From Heliocidaris tuberculata (lineage: Eukaryota > Echinodermata > Echinoidea > Camarodonta > Echinometridae): a stretch of 64,000 nt of DNA. Position numbers and translations under genes: made by a program. Of the stretch, positions 1-11,519 are shown piece after piece. Positions within the stretch are counted from its first letter, which is position 1. Every line of letters begins with the position of its first letter. Location: contig CM046852.1 in assembly GCA_025618425.1 (NCBI GenBank), positions 6,407,566-6,471,565 on the forward strand, given 5' to 3'. Below the pieces are notes generated by a model that had not been told where the DNA came from, did no database searches, and saw only the letters and a list, made by a program, of their open reading frames with translations.

Positions 1-108
1 TCAGTGAAACTATAATTGCTCTCTTAATGCCCTTACACTAGAGATAAGATGAGGAATAGGGTTGAAACCTGTGTGTGAATACTGCTATTCTACTATCCTC
101 TCAATGTT

Positions 109-525
109 TTAACCCTTTCAGGAAAGGAATTATTCAAGGCCTAAATTAATCACATTTTGTTCTTCAAATTGGCAAACAATCATAGTTTGTTTTAGTGCTT
201 CATGGTTATAGTAAACTGTAATGTCTTTGAAAACAATATACATGGTTAGCATTTTTGTCGAAAAGTTGGAAAAAATTGTCAATTTTTATTTAAAAAAACG
301 ATTTTGAACCTCTCAACGTGTTGCCAATTGAAGGATTTTAAAGCTTATGTTCGTTTTTAAAATTCTTGGCATGAAATGCAATATGGTCATGCAACAAAAA
401 TGGACATAGCGTGTGCAGAACTTTTTGCTCTTTCTACTCATGCATCTGGTATATTTTTTAGAGCTCAGCATAAAAAATTATTGAACCAAACCACAAAATG
501 TGGTCAATTGTCTCGAAAGGGTTAA
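109..525 (+). mobile_element. TTAA-flanked MITE, family A, copy 1
   Basis: The element is TTAA-CCCTTTCAGGA...TCGAAAGGG-TTAA, about 417 bp including both TTAA sites. Inverted ends starting CCC next to a duplicated TTAA are the hallmark of piggyBac-type transposons, so this is a non-autonomous piggyBac-like element (inference). Four more copies lie in this window. Confidence 0.8.
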
Positions 526-663
526 CAGGAGATAAAATGTGTTATACAATGCTGGTAAACCTGTGTGTACAATGTCACTATTGTATTGCCCTCTAAATGA
601 TCTCACACTAAAAGATAAGATAGGAAGGGTTAGTCAAAGTTAAAGATATCTATTAATTTTTCG

Positions 664-1133
664 TAAAGATAGGAAATAATTAATGAGTACAAGCAGATCC
701 TCTAGTCTCTGGTAATTAACTAAATTACAATACATTCCCCTTCGATTTTGTAATCACTGATAATCTTTAACGGGGAAATTAGTGTTGGTAGATAAAGGAA
801 ATAATTTTAAAGTACATGAGGATTCTGTGGCAATGAGCTAAATTACAATACATTCCCCTTCGAGTTTGTAATCACTGTTAATCTTTAACGGAGAAATTAG
901 TGTTGGCAGATAAAGGAAATAATTCAAAAGTAAATGAGGATTCTATGGTAATTAACAAAATTACAATACATTCCCCTTCGATTTTGTAATCACTGTTAAT
1001 CTTTAACGGAGAAATTAGTGTTGGCAGATAAAGGAAATAATTCAAAAGTAAATGAGGATTCTATGGTAATTAACAAAATTACAATACATTCCCCTTCGAT
1101 TTTGTAATCACTGTTAATCTTTAACAGGAAAAT
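664..1133. repeat. 118-bp tandem repeat, about four copies
   Basis: The block TTACAATACATTCCCCTTCG recurs at 725, 843, 961 and 1079, an exact 118-bp spacing. The middle copies are nearly identical and the first is more diverged. No coding potential. Confidence 0.9.
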
Positions 1134-2030
1134 TTCAAGTACAGAACGGTTTAAAATGGTCGAAGATCATATTTGATTTCCTCCATTCTACACTGGGAAA
1201 CAAGGCCTTTAAAACATATCTGACTGCGATATGCTAGGGAGCAATAATCATGCCCCACCTGTGAAGAATGGTGAATTCATGCCAAGCCAATAACATGAAG
1301 CTTGGCAGAGATTTTAATGGTAATCAAGGTTGCTATGAAACATGTTGTGAACACAACTGTTCTTGTACCAGTGGGTGTCCTATTCAAGGGCACACTTTAT
1401 CATCCATGCACAATGCTTGATGTTTCATAGATGTTCAAATTGGCATATACATGCTACATACACAGGGATGTGAAGTTCCTGCAGTGTACAGTGATCTTGA
1501 ATTTGAGAAATTCAGAAGTTTCTTATCAGTTATCTAATTTCCTTCTATTTTCCAGCAATCGGTTTCTCTGATTTTCTACTTGCTACAAGGTTAGACTGTT
1601 TTTAATGGCCGATTCTATATTGGAAAAAAAATCTTTTTTTTTTTTACCACAATCTTAGTTTCCCCAACCGCTATTTGCCATTTATTCACCATGAAATATT
1701 CATATTTGAGACCAGGCACCATAAAAAAACAACAAAATTGTTGCACTATGTGATTTTAAGTTAGAGCTCAATAAAAGTCTTTTAGCTTGGCATGGTCAAA
1801 TTTTAGTTTTGGGTATTTCCTGAAAGAGTATAGTTTTTTAAAAGTAATTTATAAATGTGGAGGCACCAAACAATCTAAAAGTGGTATTTTTTACAGTTTA
1901 CAACTTAGACCTACATGTACACTGTACATGTATATGTATATCCCATAACTTTAAAACAGAGTAAGTTCTTGTATTGACTTTTGTCCACTATGATGAGTAG
2001 GATGTGCTTAGGGAAGGCATATTTATTATT
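1134..2030. other. Intergenic, no gene seen
   Basis: AT-rich unique-looking sequence with a few TACATGTA palindromes near 1914-1935. No exon or repeat structure was recognised. Confidence 0.5.
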
Positions 2031-2067
2031 CCTAGCGTTCTACCGGAGGATCCTCCAATACGCGCGG

Positions 2068-2183
2068 CCGGACGATCAGCGGGACGCAGGCTACCGCTTT
2101 CATGACTCTTTTCCTCGTACAACGGCAGAAGGACAAATATATACCATTCTGCGGGGGGAAGCGGTAGCACGCTGATCGTCCGG
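2068..2183. repeat. GC-rich imperfect hairpin
   Basis: CCGGACGATCAGCG (2068-2081) and GCTACCGCTT (2090-2099) pair with 2170-2183 and 2159-2168. Probably a MITE remnant: GCGTTCTACCG just upstream recurs inverted near 13617, where another GC-rich island lies. Confidence 0.5.
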
Positions 2184-2189
2184 ACGAAG

Positions 2190-3070
2190 GAGAACGGCAT
2201 GATTTTTTTGTTGTTGTTGCGCGCGCGCAGCTACATGTACTAGCCAAAACGGCGCACGGCAGGAGTTACTGCGTGAGTGTGTGTATTTGTGTGTAGGTCT
2301 ACATGTACAATGTTCTTCTCGAAAGATTGCATCGGCAGTATAAAGTGCGCCTGTATTCAAAAATTATGCCTACTCATCCCTCAATTCATCGGCGTACGTT
2401 AAGTAGGGCTATAATTATTGATTTAAGAAAAAAAAAATGCTCCACTATGAAATCCGTCTTGAATATCAAATATTATCATTCATAGTTCCCAAACGAGCAA
2501 GATATGAAATTTAAAAGAAAGAGTGCATGAAAATGGGACATGCGGAGTCCTGGGTATATTATGTCTTGGGGATCGGGAAGCATACTAAATCATGTTCATA
2601 ATTACGTTCCCCAATGCGATACCATTTCCCACGGTGTATGTTTGCAAGTCAAGGGAGCGGGGGGGGCAATTGATTGGTTTAATCAGGGAGGTCACATCCC
2701 TGGTTTAGTAACAACAGTCAACAACTACAGGAGATATACATGTAAGCACAGTCCGACACGCCCTGGACGGTGGAAAAGACGGAAGATCGGTTGGGCCATG
2801 ACCACGTGCTCAGAAAAAAACAGATTGAGAATGGGCGAGAGTCGTTATGAAATCTGTCAATCTCACTCATACCTCACACGCTTACATGTCAAGAAGCATG
2901 TGATTGGTTAACTAAGAGTGGAAGGCGTGACTGACCTTTCTGTCAAAACACTCCACCAAACATCACTTGACGGCGAGTAACAGGAAAAGAGGGGGCAAGA
3001 TCAATGGGTCCCCCACGCAACCACGTGCTTGTAGAAGAAAATAAACAGTAAGATTTTAACAAACTTACGT
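2190..3070. other. Intergenic, no gene seen
   Basis: Mixed composition with scattered short ORFs lacking recognisable motifs or codon structure. No repeat boundaries were read here. Confidence 0.4.
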
Positions 3071-3073
3071 TAT

Positions 3074-5170
3074 GTTATTCTTTATTCTTTATTGCAACTT
3101 AAAAGTTGGATTGGTACATGGTACAGATAAAATAACATATAACATAAGACGATAAAATACATGGAACAGTTACATTAAAGAGTTGACAAATTATAACATT
3201 TAAAATATCAGTAAGAAGAAGAAGAAAAGGAGAAAGAAGGGGAGTTAAAGGAAGGAAGAGAAGAAGAAAAGGTAAAAGAAGACAGAGGAGGAGGAAAAGA
3301 AGAAGGGGAAAGAAAGGAAGAAAAAAATGTACAAGGGAAGAAAAAAAGAGACTGCGAAAATTAAAGAGTACCGTAATACATGTCCATGTAGCTGATAGTA
3401 ATCATAAACATCAAAAACCTTTACAAATAATGAGGTTAAAAACTACTCATTAAAATATAATTATCAATTGCCTATTCAAATTCGAAACCACATACAATTC
3501 AATGAACACGAAAACACAAAAATTAAAATTAAAAACATGGTTACAACCTGATTTTCTTCTTCTTCCTCCTCCTCTTCCTCTTCTTCTTCTTCTGTTCCCT
3601 TTGTATTCAGAATGATGTCGGCACTGTAATAGCACCATGTATAATACGTAATTGATATCAAAAAAAAAAATATAGAATCTATAATTACAAATATACTAAT
3701 ACTAATACAGAGCTTTCCAATTCATGTAAAAAATTATGAAAAGGAAGAAAACAAGAAGATGAATAAAGAAAAAGAAAGAAAACAAGAACAGAAATGACAA
3801 TAAATAAGAAAAAGAAAAAGGAAAAAAGGAAAAGAAATGAGGAAAAAAATGAGGAAATTAAAAAAAACAAAAAGGCAGAAAGTGAAAAAGGAGAAGAAGA
3901 AAAATGGAAAAAGAAGAACAGAAGGAGTAAAAGTCGGGAGAAAAGAAGAAGAAAAGAATACAGTAGAAAGCATTGATTATATTGCACTTATAATTATAGA
4001 AACACGATGAGATGAGATGAAGATTCTCCTTGATACCAGAAAATCTTGAAATTCTGCATAATAATTTAACACATATTTTGTAACCCTGTAAGCAATTACT
4101 TACATAAAAAGCTTTCCAACTCATATAAAGAAAATTAGAAGAAAAAGAACAAGAAGAAGGAAAGCAGAAATAGCAAGAAGAACAAGAAGAACAAAGAGAA
4201 GAAGGAAAACAAGAATAGCAAGAAGAACAAAATAGAGGAAGAAGAAAAAAGAAGAAAATGAAGAAATAGGAAAGGAAGAAGTAGGAGAAGGGAGAAAAGA
4301 CCCCCCCCCCCCAAAAAAAAAAAAGTATTGTGAAAAGCAAGCAAGAATCATATTGCACTAATATAACAGAGGCGCCATGTGACATGAGTCATTATACACA
4401 TTATCATTATTGTAAGTTATACAAAGACCATGGGATAAAACTCTCCTTGTACCTCTTGGTTTTCGCACAAAAGCAATGGGAAAGGTTTTCTGTTTCTGAT
4501 GGCATATTTATCCTCTCTTTTTGGTGGGAGAAGGTGATTCAGCTTATGGTCTGGTTTTTGCATTTGGGTAAATAATTGTGCACACATGTTTCTTCTGCGG
4601 TCTGATAGTGATTCTAAGTTTAATTCAGCTAGTGCATCGGTATAAGATAGTTGCGGGATGATAATTCGTAAGGCACGTTTTTGTACTGATTCCAGCAACT
4701 CTGATTGTTCATTAGTAAGACCGCCATGAAAGACTTGGCATGCATACTCAAGTATTGAGCGTATACACGCTTTGTAATATTTACTCAAATCATCTCGGGA
4801 AAGACCTGCTCTCCGTAATTGCACTAACAGAAATAACCGTCTTGCAGCTTTTGAGTGAATTACATCAATATGGGTATCCCACTTCAATCGTCATTAATCC
4901 ACAGTCCGAACAATTTCGTTTCCTTTACACTTTCTAGTTTTTCGGCCTCAATAGTAAGTGGGTGTGTCAGTTCGTTCTTCGTAAAGTTTATCACTATTTC
5001 TTTAGTTTTCTTAGAGTTAATTCGCATATCGTTATCCTTTGACCACTTGACTAATTCATCCAATGCACACTCAAGGGAATCCCGACTGTTGAGGTTACAC
5101 ACATCACATACAGTACGTCGTAAGGAGACACGGTCAGACACAAATATAACAAACATACGTTCTTCCATGT
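3074..5170 (-). pseudogene. 5'-truncated LINE (CR1/L2/jockey-like) with its 3' UTR
   Basis: On the minus strand, 5168-4884 encodes the end of a reverse transcriptase (DELVKWSKDNDMRINSKKTK, the usual thumb motif of CR1/jockey LINEs). It passes by a frame shift near 4885 to 4887-4417, with KAARRLFLLVQLRRAGLS, SILEYACQVFHGGL and a KRALRIIIP segment. The purine-rich sequence from 4390 down to about 3140 is taken as 3' UTR (on the plus strand it reads as AAGAAG-type repeats), and the 3' end near 3074 shows an AATAAAGAATAAAGAAT tail typical of this clade. Truncated upstream of the palm domain and frameshifted, so inactive. Confidence 0.7.
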
Positions 5171-5433
5171 AAGATTAAACTACATGTAAATATCAAATTC
5201 CATTTCAGACCTTGTCAAGTTTCAAGCATAGATGATTATTGTTATTCTCGTCGTCGATATTATTTTGATTAGAGTTGGTATTTGGAAGACCTTTCATCAC
5301 TTCTCAAGATTTTTTAAAAATCTTTTCTTTTCGCCACCTTTTAACTTCGCTGTGAGATCATGGAATTGGGAAAGCTAGTGCCAGAGAAAGAAGAATTATT
5401 TGGTAGTTGCGTTATTATTATTTCTTTTTTATT

Positions 5434-5453
5434 TATTTATGTATTATTATTAA

Positions 5454-5508
<55 letters not shown>

Positions 5509-5510
5509 GG
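5434..5510. repeat. (TTA)n microsatellite
   Basis: A long uninterrupted trinucleotide run lies between the two LINE fragments. Confidence 0.95.
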
Positions 5511-5547
5511 GTCATGTGCATTTAGATCAAAACAATAAATAGGATCC

Positions 5548-6620
5548 ATTCCTGTAAATACTTAGGAATAGTTATTGACGAGAACCTACTCTGGAACTCT
5601 CATATCGAATTTCTGTCCAAGAAAATGGTTAAGTTTATATATCTCCTAAAGAGAGCAAGACCATTGATCGATAGGCGTACATCTTTATTGTTTTATAAGA
5701 CTATTATTCAATCTCGCTTTGATTACGCTAGTGTTGTATGGGGAAACACACAGAAACAAAATCAAGACAAACTATACAAATTCTTCCCAATCGATCACTG
5801 CGAATAGTCTTGAAAACGAATTATATGTTTCCCTCAAATGATATTTACGAATCACTTACATGTAAGCTTGATCGCCTAAACGTACGCCGTTCCAAGCATT
5901 TAGCACATTTAATGTTTCAAGCTATCAATAAGCTTGGTCCCTTTTGCATATCGAACTTTTTTTAACTATCGTGAAAGCAAATATAATACTAGATCTGGTA
6001 ATTCACAAATCAGATAAACCTAAGACCAATTATGGTAAACGTCGATTATCATATAGAGGTGCTAAACTCTGGAACAGTATTGAAAAGCTAGTTACATCAT
6101 GTATGTCATTCAACAATTTTAAAATCCATATTAATAAACTCCCGGTAAATGAATTATTATTTTACCAGACGCAGTAGCCATTCATACATTGGCTGACCAA
6201 ATACTGCACATGGTTAATGATCTTTCTTTTCCTCTACTCCCCCCCCCCCCCCCAACATCTTCACTTGCCTTTCAATTCATGTCTTATTTGTTTGTTTTCA
6301 TATGTTTATGTGTTTGCATCTTTTAATATTTCAAATGATTTTATGCTGAATTTTGTCTGTGTGTTATAAACAGGGCTCATGAATCATGATTACGTTTATT
6401 TAGCCTTCTTTTTTTTTTTATTCCTCCTTTTTAGAAGAATTTGTCATTTTACCCTCTGTAAGTTTTAATTATTCATTTGTAATGTACTTATATGATTTCA
6501 TTATTTCAAATGTATTTTCATCTGTAATATGTTTTTTATGTTGGTGGACCCCTATGGAAACCAGCCTTTGCTTTGATGTTTCCACCCCATGAGAGGAAAA
6601 TAAATGAATGAATGAATGAA
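5548..6620 (+). pseudogene. Second 5'-truncated LINE, plus strand
   Basis: Three overlapping frames give the C-terminal part of a LINE reverse transcriptase: KYLGIVIDENLLWNSHIEFL, KAR-like RARPLIDRRTSLLFYKTIIQ, SRFDYASVVWGN, then KRRLSYRGAKLWNSIEKL near 6030-6090. Frameshifts and stops separate them. A 3' UTR of about 450 bp ends in GAAAATAAATGAATGAATGAAT, a tail like that of L2/CR1 elements. It is a different family from the minus-strand copy next to it. Confidence 0.8.
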
Positions 6621-8492
6621 TCCTCGCGTAATTCTACCTCGCACAGCTGAGGCTCTGAAAAAAAAAAGTCCGCTGTATTTTCCCGTGTGTTATGTTTTTC
6701 AAATGTTTCTTTCAGGTCAAATTTTTAGCAGGTCAACACAATCAATTTCGATACCCTCGGCTCGGCCTGCTCATATATTTTTATTTCCAATGGCCACATC
6801 CCTACTAAGAACGCATGAGCACATCAACAAGCAGATAAGAGTAGGCTAGGTTACCCACAAATTTTGGGTGAAGAACAGCTGGTTTTCCATCCTAAAATGG
6901 AGTACTGTAAAACCAGAAATTTTCATGTCATGAAACTTGCAAATATCGAGTGGTCAAGATTCGTGAAAGTTTCATGCGGCGATATAAATCATAATTGAAA
7001 CAACATGAAAGAATTGCAGTTCACAAATGTTATTGAGCAGGAGCTTTTAAATTACTGGCTGTCATACGCTTGAAAGTCTTATGTCGCGAAAGTTTGTAAT
7101 TTTACAGTATATCCATCCCCCACATTTTTTTCCAATGATTTTTTATTTTATTTCACTCAATAACCCCCCCCCCCCCCCACTCAGTATTATTTAGGATACG
7201 CATATGCTCGTTCCCTCCCTTTGAAAGCACCCCCTATCTCCGAACTGCCAAAATTTCTGAACCCCCCCCCCCCCCTTCGCGGGCTTTTCGCAGGCTTTTC
7301 CTCCCTTGGAAACCCCCCTAAATTCGGAACAGTGCTCAATATACAGATATACCCCCTATCTCAGGTGAGCTCTCATTCCAACCCCCTATCTTTGAACAGA
7401 CACCCCCCCCCCCCCCCCATCTCAGGTAAATACTTTATGAGAGATTTTTTATGTTCAAAATGGGATCTCAGAACTCAATGCAGTCTTAAGAAACCAAACA
7501 AAATGAAAACCTCATAATGGTAAGTCCTAGCCCGTTAATCTGTTTTCAACTTTGTTACTTTCCATGATCACTTGTACAACTAGAATCACAATGGGATAAC
7601 ATCAATAACATGATGAAATATAAGTTGTCTACGACACGAAGGCACTTGCACATGAGGTTTCTGCTTTTCAAAAGATATCTTATTACCCCCGTTTTAAATT
7701 TCTCAGGAGTCCAAAGAGAGAGCGAGAGAGAGAGAGAGGGATTTAAAAAAAAAAAACCTTTTGAAAGAAATCTCCGGGTGAAAAGTCAAATATACCCCCT
7801 TTTTTTAGAATTCGCGGGCAGGGCTTGCCGGATTTTGTCCCTTTACCGGAGATTTGGGAACGCGCATGCGGTCCCTCCGACCTATGAGGGGGGGGGGGGG
7901 GGGAGGGGTGGGGGCTCAATAATAATACATGAATCAACATTTCAATGAATAAAGCACATTGTCAAGTAAATATTGTAGAAATGAATACTTACAGAAATGA
8001 ATTACATGTTGTAGCACACCCCCCCCCCCCCCACCGATCATAGCCTGCACCATCCCTTTTGATTTACTTACCGATGTCATAGGCGATTGGGTCCTTTCAA
8101 GGAGATCTGTGATAGCTCCTTGATGTAACTCCAGTCCTGTGATAATTCCTTGATGACACCTGCTCCACCTCTTATCCTCTACCTTCTCCCTCCCTCCCCC
8201 TCTCTTTCTCCCTCTATGTATGGACCTCGGTCCATGGTATGCATGACCAGGGGGGTGAAGAGAGACCTCCGTGGTATGACAGAGCAGCCAGAATTTGCTT
8301 TTGTTTTTTGTTTTTGTTTTTTGTTTACAAAATTACAAAGCGAGGGTAACCTTCAACATCCAGTCGATATCACGGGCCATATTTAGTCTAAGAATTCAGA
8401 CCATTGAACAGTTGAATCCCAGATGTTTGTATAGGGTTTTATATATTTTTTTTCTCTCTCTCTCTACAGATATATGTATGTATATATGTATG

Positions 8493-8525
<33 letters not shown>
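6621..8525. other. Poly-C-rich intergenic region
   Basis: No gene was recognised. The stretch has repeated poly-C runs (about 7165, 7261, 7404, 8020), a poly-G run near 7889, and a degenerate CCCCCTATCT repeat at 7220-7420. It ends in a (TA)n tract into which the next element is inserted. Confidence 0.5.
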
Positions 8526-8527
<2 letters not shown>

Positions 8528-9683
8528 GTAATTCCAGCGTGACAGACGGGACATCCAACCCTCACATTTTTATGTTTTTACTTGATATTTCATATTTCAT
8601 TTAAAAGTGATTCTTAATTTGATGTAGAGATGTGATCTATAGGGTTTGGTCAACAAAATGGGAAGAAATTTTTTTTTCAAGCCCCTCCCACAAATTGTGG
8701 GTGGGGCTTCAAGTTCAGCGTGACAGACGGGACATGAATTTACCAAGCCATTTCTGCTTCGATACTTTTCGACTAAGCTCTCCTCACTGGAAAATCTTGA
8801 AACAAAATATGTGTATTCATGTTATCACTTGTTGGTACCTTTTTGAAATCTGCTAGTATACATTTGAAATTTCATCTTACTTTTGGAGGAAAATGCCAAA
8901 AAGTGAGCGTGACAGACGGGACAAAAAAAACGTGACAGACGGGACATATTGAGATTGTACACAAAATAGAATTTTTAAAGACAATCAAATTTCCAGCATT
9001 AAATACCTTATTCTCATGTTCTAAAGGGGTTAAAAGATCATCTTTAATATCATGAAACATAATAGCAAAAGGATTTTAATTTTCATCTGTCGGAAAATTT
9101 TCATGTAGTCCCATCCATACATATTTTTGCTGCAGATGCCAAACGTGACAGACGGGACATTACTTTATGATTGATAATTATCTTCATAATATCGAATTCT
9201 GCTAAGTTAGCAGTAGAAATGAATTTCCCCCCTACCAAAGAGCAAGACTGCAAAATTTTATTCAAAAACAATGGTCTAATTTATTGTAAATGCAAAAAGT
9301 ACCTTAAAAAACGTGACAGACGGGACAAAAATCCATTTGACCTTTGACCGCCATTAAATCACAAGAATATCAATATTTTTAAAATTTTTGTATATAGATA
9401 TAAAATTCCCCCTAGTACTAACTAGATTTGGTTGTCTTTATTATTATAACAGATGAAATTTCTAAAAATGACTCAATATGTAATTAACCATATTTTGCCA
9501 TAAAATTGTGTAATTTCATATTTGGGGTAAAAAATGGCCATTTTGGGTCAAAATATTCAAAAATTAAAAAAACTGAATATTGTTCCATAAAGTTCAAATC
9601 ATGCATATTCAAGTGACATAAAAGGAAAATGTTCAAAATAAACTTTGTTTTTTCACCAAAAGTGGACATTTTCATGGAATTAC

Positions 9684-9685
<2 letters not shown>
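8526..9685. mobile_element. 1.16-kb element with six copies of a 16-mer
   Basis: Ends GGGTAATTCCA (8526-8536) and TGGAATTACCC (9675-9685) are perfect 11-bp inverted repeats sitting inside a (TA)n tract. Inside, CGTGACAGACGGGACA occurs without change at 8538, 8719, 8908, 8931, 9144 and 9312, all on the plus strand, with AT-rich unrelated sequence between. No open frame of note. It is probably a non-autonomous DNA transposon; the class is unknown. Confidence 0.75.
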
Positions 9686-9724
<39 letters not shown>

Positions 9725-9727
<3 letters not shown>

Positions 9728-9841
9728 AAGTAAAATAGTTCTGCTTCGGACTTGCAAAGTTAAATAACAAGACAAGATGGGAATGAAAAAGTCCGTATAC
9801 GAGGAAAAAATTCGAATTTTCGGCCATAGGCCTTCATCAGG

Positions 9842-9875
<34 letters not shown>
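9725..9875 (-). repeat. Repeat fragment between TA microsatellites
   Basis: On the minus strand it reads CCTGATGAAGGCCTATGGCC followed by GAAAATTCG, a motif seen in several retroelement ends (recalled, not searched). It is flanked on both sides by (TA)n. Confidence 0.35.
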
Positions 9876-10438
9876 CTTTTTTATTTAAAAAGATTTTCAA
9901 TACAGAATGGCCAAACCCTACCACCCCCCCCCCCCACATTCTTATGATGCATTTTTGAGTCTGAAAACTAGACTAGCACCACGGGTTCTTTTGGAGAGCC
10001 CTGTGCGGCTACCGCACACCTTACGATCGGTCTGCGATACGATATGTGAAATAAATCGCTATGGCATTAAATATTGGCATTTTAACTAATGAAATCTACC
10101 CTGTTCAGGTTCTTAAAAGTAATATCAATACTAAACATAGGGTTTTGGTGAGCTGTCAGCTTTCTACAGGGAATAAGGGCAAAATTAGTTTCAAATCACA
10201 GGCAGTGGTACGATTTTTTGACATCACTACGACTCGGAGCCGATTGGCGATTCCACGGACTAGACAACTCAGCAAAGACCATATTTTCGATTTTACTCTC
10301 TCTGTGACTATTATGCAGACCCCCAATCAAAGATATTTTTCGTTTTTAAATAATTTGTCAAATGATATTTCATTTTCTTCTGAAATCGGATCACATACCG
10401 ATCGTTAGGTATGCGGTGGCCTTTAGTTTCTTGGGGTA

Positions 10439-10651
10439 TAGAGTACAGTATAGAAGTGCTGACGTCATATTCGCTCGTCCGGGATACTGGTTCCAAACAA
10501 CAAAACCATATGATTCAAGCAAAGTGCTGCCAGGGCAGGGCGAATTCAGTGTTTGGCGCTGGTGTGATCACCACGCCAATGTTAGCACAAAATTAATAGA
10601 ACCAGCAACCTTGACAACTTGGCCAGTATGACGTCACACTTCGGTACTCTA
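10439..10651. mobile_element. Short MITE with TGACGTCA in both ends
   Basis: Inverted ends TAGAGTAC...TGACGTCATA and TATGACGTCA...GTACTCTA (5-bp offset in the left arm) enclose about 210 bp. No clear target duplication. Confidence 0.45.
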
Positions 10652-10853
10652 TTTGAGTACATACAAACAACGATTACATTTTGGTGCAAGCTGACAAGAG
10701 ATAAAAAAAATTTTTTTTAATGTATATATATGCATAACAAAGTAAAAGTGAAAGTCATGAAAGTAGCGGTATACATGCATGTAGTAATAAACCGGAGGTG
10801 GACTAGCTGATACAACATTAAAATGGTCGACCAAACATGAGTCCGACCGGAGG

Positions 10854-11051
10854 TAGTCTAGTTCTGGACTCTTTTTATTGATTTTTTTATTCGCCGACTA
10901 TACTCGATAAGCTGAGTGATGGCGCGATCCCGAGAACCTGTTGGCCCCGAAAAAAAAGATCGGGGCCAACAGGTTCTCGGGATCGCGCCATCGCGTATCG
11001 CGTATAGTCGGCGAATAAAAAAATCAATAAAAAGAGTCCAGAACTAGACTA
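10854..11051. mobile_element. 198-bp foldback element with a 9-bp target duplication
   Basis: The outer 50 bp (10854-10903) are a perfect inverted copy of 11002-11051, and the inner 30 bp (10921-10950) a perfect inverted copy of 10960-10989, with a 9-bp loop. It is bounded by identical GACCGGAGG at 10845-10853 and 11052-11060. A 9-bp duplication with arms near 100 bp suggests a Mutator-like (MULE) foldback MITE (inference). Confidence 0.9.
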
Positions 11052-11519
11052 GACCGGAGGATGCATGGATGTCCTCGCATGGCTAGACATGAGTCCTATT
11101 AAATCTAGTTGGTATTAGATAGACAGGGAGGTGTCTCCCCTTCCACCTCCCTGGATTTATGTATGATGAGTAATCATAAGGAGGAGCGTATCAACTGCAC
11201 TGCATTAATTACAGAGTTAAAAAAAAGAAAGAAAATGAAAGAACACCAGCCCCCCCCCCCCTCCCCCCTCCCCGCCCCGACACAAAACAGGCTGGGAGAA
11301 AGAGAAGAGTCTCCCTTGAGTTTGTGCTAGGCCTTCCCTCTCTGTGAAACTGTTTTGTGAATATTCATGACCAACCCGGTGAATGGAATGATAGTTGTGG
11401 TTGGTCGACCTGTGAGCGCGCTGGATGGCTTTGTGTTATGACTAAATACCGGATCGGATTCAAAATTTAAAAAATGGTAGTAGTCCGACATCGATTTTAA
11501 ATTAGGCATGCATAATTAT

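Noticed and set aside
3858..4385. 175-codon minus-strand frame
   Set aside because: Phe/Ser/Leu low-complexity translation of a purine-rich strand, lying in LINE 3' UTR.
9795..9845. Hammerhead-ribozyme-like core on the minus strand (CTGATGA, GGCC/GGCC stem, GAAA)
   Set aside because: There is an extra A between CTGATGA and stem II, and no convincing stem I can form because the flank is (TA)n. It fits better as a retroelement-end motif.
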